A DNA stretch of 5,361 nt from G963674505 sp964575975 (GTDB lineage Bacteria > Desulfobacterota > Desulfobacteria > Desulfobacterales > SKZT01): positions 1-5,361 of the forward strand of contig CAZNTU010000325.1 in NCBI GenBank assembly GCA_964575975.1, written 5' to 3'. A program made the position numbers and the translations under genes. Under the pieces are notes generated by a model, which was given only the letters and a program-made list of their open reading frames with translations, was not told where the DNA came from and searched no databases. Position 1 is the first letter of the stretch, and each line of letters begins with the position of its first letter. Shown here in pieces: positions 1-4,254 of the stretch.

Positions 1-753
1 AGGGACCTAAGAGACATCCTGCAGTATTGGACTCCGGGAATATATCCGGAAAGTTACGGCTATGTGGACGGAATTATTAAAATCAGGGGTTTCACGGAGG
101 ACAGCAATCAGGTCAAGATGCTGATCGACGGAATACCGCAATTCAAGGAAACCCATGGAGCACGCTTCGATGTGATTCCCATCGAGCAGATCGAAAGGAT
201 AGAAGTGATTCGCGGACCGAGTTCGGTGCTTTACGGTTCCGGCGCGATGGGGGGCGTTATCAACATAATAACGAAAAAACAAGCGACAGGTCCGGCCGCG
301 TCCTTGAAAACGACGGTCGGCCCCGACAATACCAGAAAGTATAGCGCGACGGGAAGCATTCGACGAAACGATACCTCGTACAGTCTTTTCGCGTCCAGGG
401 ACGAATCCGACGGCTGGAGAGAACAAACGGCGTACGAAATAGACAATCTCCGGTTCACGTTAGACACGGTTGTCGATTCATCCTCGTCGTTGACTCTCAA
501 TGCGTCATACCATGAAACCGACAACGAATATGGCGGCACCCTTACGGAAGAAGACTTCGAACAAAACCCTCATACTTCGTACAATCCCGATTGGCATGGG
601 GCAAGCGAGGAGAGGTGGGGAGTATACGCGATCTATCAAACGGATTTGACAAGCGAAATCGAGCTGTTGGCAAAAGGAAGCTTCGACAAAAAGGATTCAA
701 GAATGTCTCCAAGAAAGGACTTGAAAACGTCGTCGAATCGTTTCACTCCGTAA
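1..753 (+). CDS. TonB-dependent outer-membrane receptor 1, fragment (5' end outside window, 3' end lost at a junction)
   Basis: TonB-dependent receptors are 22-strand outer-membrane barrels with an N-terminal plug that import iron chelates, cobalamin or similar ligands using TonB/ExbBD energy. The frame is open from base 1, so signal peptide and TonB box lie outside. Seen: plug motifs RDILQYWTPGI (residues 4-14), IKIRGF (26-31), KMLIDGIPQF (about 39-48) and IEVIRGPSSVLYGSGAMGGVINIITKK (about 66-92, cited here as the classic plug end), followed by alternating barrel-like strands rich in aromatic and polar residues. Homology fades at about LLAKGSFDKK (base 690), and the last 20 or so residues before the TAA at 751 are an out-of-frame reading of the adjoining DUF4198 gene. 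Only some 150 barrel residues remain of an expected 500 or more, so it cannot form a working receptor as shown. The ligand cannot be told; the neighbours suggest a metal or tetrapyrrole. Confidence 0.88.
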   Translation, partial: RDLRDILQYWTPGIYPESYGYVDGIIKIRGFTEDSNQVKMLIDGIPQFKETHGARFDVIPIEQIERIEVIRGPSSVLYGSGAMGGVINIITKKQATGPAASLKTTVGPDNTRKYSATGSIRRNDTSYSLFASRDESDGWREQTAYEIDNLRFTLDTVVDSSSSLTLNASYHETDNEYGGTLTEEDFEQNPHTSYNPDWHGASEERWGVYAIYQTDLTSEIELLAKGSFDKKDSRMSPRKDLKTSSNRFTP

Positions 754-1091
754 GATACGCTAAAATTCTCGCCGGCTGGTGCGACGAAATACCGAAGTAT
801 GCGTCGTTGGAACTCGACATCGTGCCGATGAAAAATCCGCTTGCGCTTAAAGCCGGCGAAAGACTCCCGTTGAAAGTCTACTATAAAGGAAATCCTCTTT
901 CCGGGGCTAAAATCTACGGGGAAGGATACAGCTCGCAGAAATTGAAGACCGACAAGGACGGGATCGTCGAAGTTCTTTTGAACGATTCCAAACACCACAG
1001 GATTGGCGTATTGCACAAAATCCAACTTGAAAACGACCCCGACTCGGATTATCTGGTTCGTACGGCGAACATCAACTTCGAAACCGAATAG
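687..1091 (+). pseudogene. DUF4198 (NikM-like) family protein, C-terminal remnant
   Basis: DUF4198 proteins are secreted periplasmic proteins, some of them (NikM/NikK type) linked to nickel or cobalt uptake. In frame 3 the sequence reads LENVVESFHS, then RYAKILAGW, the family hallmark LDIVPMKNPLALKAGERLPLKV, KGNPLSGAKIYG, and a TDKDGIVEVLL stretch, ending at TAG 1089-1091. The start of this stretch aligns by eye with the middle of the intact downstream paralogue (KNELENAVKSYWSEGNAKAVIVAG), so roughly the first half of the gene, including signal peptide, is missing. Upstream of about 687 this frame is only a shadow of receptor 1. No start codon with a ribosome-binding site fits. It is most likely a pseudogene made by the same event that truncated receptor 1; a misassembly is the alternative. 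Confidence 0.8.
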
Positions 1092-1193
1092 CCCGAAAAT
1101 CGCCGATCTTTCAATTTGACGAAACCATCGGGCACTACTCCAAAGGACAGAGGAAAGCCTTGGAACCCCCGACCATCGAAAGGATAAAAACCG
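1092..1193 (+). promoter_or_regulatory. intergenic spacer with ribosome-binding site for the second DUF4198 gene
   Basis: The 102-base gap between the two DUF4198 reading frames holds a Shine-Dalgarno-like AAAGGA at 1179-1184, nine bases before the ATG at 1194. A six-base inverted repeat (GCCCGA 1091-1096, TCGGGC 1128-1133) has a long loop and no T-run, so I do not call it a terminator. No convincing promoter is visible, which fits co-transcription with the upstream gene. Confidence 0.5.
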
Positions 1194-1976
1194 ATGAAAA
1201 AAACCGTGTTATTCACTGTCGCGTTTATGGCGCTTTTCTTGCTCTGCCTCGGAAAAGCATCGGCCCATTACTTGACTGTCAACGTCGACAACTACTTTCC
1301 CGGCGTGGGGGAGGAAGCTGTAATCTCTCTCGGCATGGGTCATAAATTTCCGGAAACCGAATCCGTCGCCGTCGATAAAATGGAACGAATGTACGTCGTG
1401 GCTCCTGACGGAAACGAAATCCCGTTGGAAATGAAAGCCGTCGGAGACAAAAAGCTTGTCGCCCCGATCAGGTTCAAGTTCGAAAAGCCTGGCACTTATA
1501 CCATTGTGGCTTTAAAAAAGAAGAGCTTCGTCACGAAGACGACGGAGGGCTACAAGTACCAACCGAAGAACGAACTGGAAAACGCAGTCAAATCCTATTG
1601 GTCCGAGGGAAACGCCAAGGCCGTGATAGTGGCGGGCGAGCCGTCCGGAGAATCGTACAAGCACAGGATCAAGGGCGACTATCAGATCGTTTTGGAAAAC
1701 GATCCGGGCAACGTTTCCAAAGGCGAAATCATGAACGTCGGGACCGTCATGGACTGCAAGCCGCACAGCACTCAAATTCTTTCGACCTACGCCGGCTTCT
1801 CCGACCTGGACGAAACGTACGCCTACGCCACGCGAAGCCGCAACGGCTCGGCCGAAATCAAAATTCTGGAAAAAGGCCCCTGGCTGATCAAGATACACGA
1901 TTCCTTTCCATATCCCGACCCCGAAAAGGCCGACGAAAACTCGTTCACAAGCTCCATGACGTTCGGTGTAAAATAA
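1194..1976 (+). CDS. DUF4198 (NikM-like) secreted periplasmic protein, apparently intact
   Basis: This 260-residue protein is the best preserved uptake gene in the window. Residues 1-24 form a clean Sec signal peptide (MKKT, hydrophobic core FTVAFMALFLLCLG, cleavage KASA|H). The mature chain starts with His25, as in DUF4198/NikM proteins whose exposed N-terminal histidine can take part in metal binding. Next come HYLTVNVDNYFP, GMGHKFP (His50), a beta-rich N-domain with VAPDGNEIPL, FEKPGTYTIVALKKKS, then LENAVKSYWSEGNAKAVIVAG, YQIVLENDPG and the C-terminal PWLIKIHDSFPYPDPE. The Cys18 context FLLC is not a lipobox, so a free periplasmic protein is likely. The ATG has AAAGGA nine bases upstream. 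Receptor 2 follows 43 bases downstream, suggesting an operon. A role in presenting nickel, cobalt or another metal ligand is inferred from family and neighbours; the substrate is unknown. Confidence 0.85.
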   Translation: MKKTVLFTVAFMALFLLCLGKASAHYLTVNVDNYFPGVGEEAVISLGMGHKFPETESVAVDKMERMYVVAPDGNEIPLEMKAVGDKKLVAPIRFKFEKPGTYTIVALKKKSFVTKTTEGYKYQPKNELENAVKSYWSEGNAKAVIVAGEPSGESYKHRIKGDYQIVLENDPGNVSKGEIMNVGTVMDCKPHSTQILSTYAGFSDLDETYAYATRSRNGSAEIKILEKGPWLIKIHDSFPYPDPEKADENSFTSSMTFGVK

Positions 1977-2019
1977 TATTCCTCCCGGGGAGATTCGTCT
2001 TTCCTCAAAGGACAATTCG

Positions 2020-2234
2020 TTGATCGACAAAATCGCTAAATTCTTTTCCTCCAGGGCCTTCGCCATGCCGGAGACGGCCCTGGTTCCTCTTTTTTCCCTG
2101 CGGCCGCCGTCCCGGCGTCCGAAGACGACGGCCGCATCGTCGTCACGGCCGAGGATATCGTCGAAATGCGGGCGGCGCACATGGCCGACGTGCTGAACCA
2201 AATGCCGGGACTGAAAGCCTCGACCCGACAATGA
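2020..2234 (+). pseudogene. TonB-dependent receptor 2, N-terminal remnant with frameshift
   Basis: A TTG start at 2020 follows AAAGGA (2007-2012) by seven bases and reads LIDKIAKFFSSRAFAM then ETALVPLF in frame 1, a weak signal peptide. The frame then goes wrong, but frame 3 continues with FFPAAAVPASEDDGRIVVTA, EDIVEMRAAHMADVLNQMPGLKAS. The EDIVEMRAAHMADVLNQMPG part is the usual beginning of a receptor plug (DDLL..MPGV type). The two frames join at the T-run 2090-2095: one more T would make the frame continuous. Homology ends at GLKAS (about 2222) and TGA follows at 2232-2234, so nearly the entire plug and barrel are missing. The next sequence belongs to the opposite-strand MNT/HEPN cassette. 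Whether the missing T is a real mutation, a slippage site or a read error cannot be told. Confidence 0.7.
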
Positions 2235-2264
2235 TTGATCGAATCTTTTCATTCCGGGCCATCA

Positions 2265-2726
2265 TTATTCTGTTATATTCTGCTTAATTGCCGCCGTTGC
2301 TTCGGTGTCAGAATGATTTTCGCCAGCCTGTTTTATCAGCTCCTCACCGGCTGCTTTATACACTTTCTCCGCAACGCCGAAAAGGAACACGGCTTCATCC
2401 TTTTTGGGAAATCCTGAAGGAAGGATCCCGAAGTTGCCGGGATATCTTGTATCAATATAGACATCATCGGTGAAGTCAAGCTCGTCAGCGGTTACAGGGA
2501 GCGCAATACCAGTATTTTCCGTAATCAGCGAATAAAGCCTGTTTACACCGTGAATCTTCGGAACATTCTGATCATATTCTTCAAGAACCGCTTTCAGACA
2601 TTTTTCAATACACTGCTGCGAATGAAATAGAACAGCATTGGCAAGATATTCATCATCCGCAAGTTTTCTTGCCGCCTCGAGATCTCTTGCGGCAAATTCC
2701 AGCCATGCTTTTGTCCGTTCTTTCAT
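2265..2726 (-). CDS. HEPN-domain protein, putative toxin or partner of the MNT nucleotidyltransferase
   Basis: This 153-residue helical protein fits the PF05168 HEPN family: RTKAWLEFAARDLEAARKLA (4-23), NAVLFHSQQCIEKCLKAVL (30-48), KIHGVNRLYSLI (57-68) and the C-terminal YIDTRYPG (90-97). I chose the ATG at 2726 over the longer frame from 2795 because family homology starts there and the ATG overlaps the TGA of the upstream gene (ATGA, 2723-2726), a typical coupled arrangement. In the best known HepT/MntA pairs HEPN is an RNase toxin that the MNT protein silences by adenylylation. However, I see no R-x4-6-H RNase motif here: His35 and His59 lack an arginine at the right distance. Nuclease activity is therefore uncertain. 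The strand, base composition and lack of relation to the uptake genes mark it as an inserted cassette. No terminator is evident after the TAA. Confidence 0.85.
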   Translation of the reverse strand: MKERTKAWLEFAARDLEAARKLADDEYLANAVLFHSQQCIEKCLKAVLEEYDQNVPKIHGVNRLYSLITENTGIALPVTADELDFTDDVYIDTRYPGNFGILPSGFPKKDEAVFLFGVAEKVYKAAGEELIKQAGENHSDTEATAAIKQNITE

Positions 2727-3055
2727 ATAAGCCGGATACCTTCTTTGTCGATCTGTCTGATAAATGAACTGCCGGAATTTTTCAGTATTGTCCATTCATC
2801 TCTGGTATACACTAGCAAATCCACGGGAACCGTTTTTCTCAGCTCACGCAGATGAACCGAAACGGCTTTTTTGTTTCGGAGTATCTCCTTATAACTGCTG
2901 CTTACGCCTTCTTTGTCAAGAACGACAAGCAGATCCAGATCACTTTCATCGTGGGCTTTGCCGTACGCATATGAACCGAACACTAAAACCCTGTAAAGTT
3001 TCTGATGTTTGAGAAGATTAACGATCTCCCCTCTGATTTTTTTAAAATCAATCAT
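2723..3055 (-). CDS. MNT-type minimal nucleotidyltransferase, putative antitoxin
   Basis: The 110-residue protein has the nucleotidyltransferase signature FGSYAYG (26-32) followed by SDLDLLVVL (38-46), giving Gly27-Ser28 and catalytic Asp39/Asp41, with a third carboxylate likely at Asp79 in VPVDLLVY. Length and motif match stand-alone MNT proteins that pair with HEPN proteins; MntA-type antitoxins transfer AMP to their HEPN partner. The frame is open to a TTG at 3124, but that TTG is part of a consensus -35 box, so I start at ATG 3055, giving the usual MNT length. There is no clear Shine-Dalgarno; a four-codon ORF (MLKK, ATG at 3066) ends in TGA overlapping this ATG and might deliver ribosomes. 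It is first in the two-gene operon. All catalytic residues seem present, so it is probably functional. Confidence 0.88.
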   Translation of the reverse strand: MIDFKKIRGEIVNLLKHQKLYRVLVFGSYAYGKAHDESDLDLLVVLDKEGVSSSYKEILRNKKAVSVHLRELRKTVPVDLLVYTRDEWTILKNSGSSFIRQIDKEGIRLI

Positions 3056-3094
3056 TTTTTTAACATGCGGACTGCCGTTAAGCGTTTTATCCGT

Positions 3095-3124
3095 AAAATA
3101 AGATAGGAACTCGCTTTTTGTCAA
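3095..3124 (-). promoter_or_regulatory. sigma70-like promoter for the MNT/HEPN operon
   Basis: Read on the minus strand, a perfect TTGACA -35 (3124-3119) is followed after 18 bases by TATTTT (3100-3095) as -10. Transcription would start near 3088, leaving a leader of about 30 bases before the MNT ATG at 3055. The -35 sits at the very edge of the cassette, next to the cobN fragment, so the cassette seems to carry its own promoter. Seen in sequence; activity is inferred. Confidence 0.6.
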
Positions 3125-3524
3125 CGAAAATACAACGGACGCGTCAAGGGGTTCGAAATCATCCCCCCCCCCCTCGATATTCTGGGACGGCCCGCGTGGA
3201 CGTGACCATCCGCGTCTTCGGCATCACCCGGGACAACTTCCCCCATCGCGTGGAGCTGGTTGACGAAGCGGTCCAAGCGGTGGCGGCCCTGGACGAACCC
3301 AAGGAGACGAATTTCGTGCGCAAGCACACCCTGGCGAAGATCGCGGCGGCAGGGGAGAATCCGAACGACCGGGAGGCGTTCCGCAACGCCACCCTGCGGG
3401 TGTTCGCCTCCAAACCGGGCGCCTACCAGCCGGGCGTCAACCTGGCCGTCTACGCCTCGGCCTGGAAAGAGGAAAAGGATCTTTCCGACATCTTCGTCTA
3501 CTGGAACGGATACGCCTGGGGTGA
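3125..3524 (+). pseudogene. cobN: CobN/HmuS-family chelatase, internal fragment with frameshift
   Basis: CobN is the large subunit of aerobic cobaltochelatase, which puts cobalt into hydrogenobyrinate diamide; related proteins (HmuS, Mg-chelatase H) handle haem or chlorophyll precursors. In frame 2 the sequence reads NGRVKGFEIIPPPLDILGRP (3134-3193); in frame 1 it continues RVDVTIRVFGITRDNFPHRV (3193 onward), EAVQAVAALDEP, NFVRKHTLAKIA, NATLRVFASKPGAY and LAVYASAWKEEKDLSDIFVYWNGYAWG. These are strongly conserved CobN motifs. One C is missing at 3191-3193 (LGRP|RVDV should be continuous). About 130 residues of a roughly 1200-residue family remain, with both ends lost: the left abuts the MNT promoter, and the right fades at about 3524 before a TAG at 3580. 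It is clearly a remnant, and it ties this locus to cobalt/tetrapyrrole metabolism. CobN versus HmuS cannot be decided from this part. Confidence 0.82.
3163..3173 (+). repeat. poly-C tract of 11 inside the cobN fragment
   Basis: Eleven consecutive C bases encode part of Pro-Pro-Pro in frame 2. Relatives typically have a single proline here (pattern I-x-P-L-x-x-L-G-R-P), so about six C bases look extra. Long C runs are prone to slippage and to read errors. Confidence 0.9.
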
Positions 3525-3898
3525 TGAAAATCCTTCCTCCGCCCGGATTTTTTTACCTCCGAAAATTGTTCCGATCTTGTAGGACTATAGGTTTTAGGTG
3601 GGGTGTTGAAAATCGTCCCAAAACGTGAGCGAATTGTCATCCCGTTTTTGTTCCGTTTTTTTGGCGGCTTTCGTAATTCTCGTAAAAATCTTTTGAAATC
3701 CGCGACGGCCGACGCGCGGTTCGGTGCGACTCCGCCAACATCGGTCGTCGAACATCGGTTTGATGTTGTTTTCGGTGATCGAAATCTCCCCGAACGACTC
3801 GAAGATCAAATTCATCGCCTCGGCGTATCCGCCTGCTTCCTCCACGAAAACGGCTTGACAAACGATTTGGTTTTCAATATGAATCTTCGGTCAAATCG

Positions 3899-3920
3899 GG
3901 CGGTTGAAACCGCCGTTTTT
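3899..3920 (+). terminator. possible intrinsic terminator hairpin
   Basis: GGCGGT (3899-3904), loop TGAA, ACCGCC (3909-3914), then GTTTTT. The stem is perfect but short, as is the T-run. It is followed directly by a second hairpin, TCGCC (3927-3931), TTCG loop, GGCGA (3936-3940), which has the extra-stable C(UUCG)G arrangement. Confidence 0.45.
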
Positions 3921-4006
3921 CCATCTTCGCCTTCGGGCGAGGAAATTCGATTTTAAAATCCCATTCGTTTCGTCCTTCCGGGAGAAACGAAAAAGACAGA
4001 AAAAAC

Positions 4007-4061
4007 AAGCCACGAAGGTTTTGGTTTTCCGAAAAGGAAAATTCCTTCGTGGCTTTTTTTT
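4007..4061 (+). terminator. strong, probably bidirectional intrinsic terminator
   Basis: A perfect 12-base stem, AAGCCACGAAGG (4007-4018) with CCTTCGTGGCTT (4044-4055), encloses a second hairpin, TTTTCC (4025-4030) with GGAAAA (4036-4041). Eight T bases (4054-4061) follow on the plus strand, and six A bases (4000-4005) precede the stem, which would give a T-run on the minus strand too. It insulates receptor 3 from whatever lies upstream and suggests that receptor 3 has its own promoter. Confidence 0.85.
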
Positions 4062-4234
4062 GGTAAACGAGGCTGACGGTCTCCCGCCAAAGAGTCTCCG
4101 TCGGCCTTCGGGGCAAAGCCTGTCGGGCGAGGGGCGTTCCGTTGCCGCCGCTGCGCCCTCTCGGCGTCGATTTTTCGTGTTCGGCGCCCGAATTTCCAGG
4201 CTTTTAAAATTCCACTGGAACAAGACTATCGAAC

Positions 4235-4242
4235 AGAGGAGG
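4235..4242 (+). promoter_or_regulatory. ribosome-binding site of receptor 3
   Basis: AGAGGAGG at 4235-4242 is a near-perfect Shine-Dalgarno, 12 bases before the ATG at 4255, slightly far. A second purine patch, GGAGAGG (4246-4252), lies only two bases from the ATG. No other in-frame start gives a full signal peptide, so the ATG at 4255 is kept. Confidence 0.6.
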
Positions 4243-4254
4243 ACTGGAGAGGTT

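Larger units (their letters stand above)
3525..4254. other. about 730 bases without a convincing gene
   Basis: After the cobN break there is no open frame with family homology on either strand. On the minus strand, about 3594-3881 stays open and reads IENQIVCQAVFVEEAGGYAE then AMNLIFESFGEISITENNIK before becoming basic and low in complexity; it has coding-like codons but only a GTG at 3845 without a ribosome-binding site, and I recognise no family. It may be a decayed gene end. From 3899 to 4061 there is a chain of hairpins (listed separately). From 4062 to 4200 the sequence is GC-rich, with an imperfect 9-base stem at 4071-4079/4098-4106. The last 50 bases hold the receptor 3 leader. Confidence 0.55.

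Noticed and set aside
1512..2252. A 246-residue minus-strand frame
   Set aside because: It is antisense to the intact DUF4198 gene and the receptor 2 start, both of which have clear motifs; the minus reading has none.
4062..4254. Possible cobalamin riboswitch ahead of receptor 3
   Set aside because: The GC-rich stem-loops invited the idea, but I could not find a B12-box-like element or the conserved core. A covariance-model scan would settle it.
3525..4254. CRISPR array or tRNA gene
   Set aside because: There are no evenly spaced direct repeats and no cloverleaf. The repeats present are single inverted repeats.
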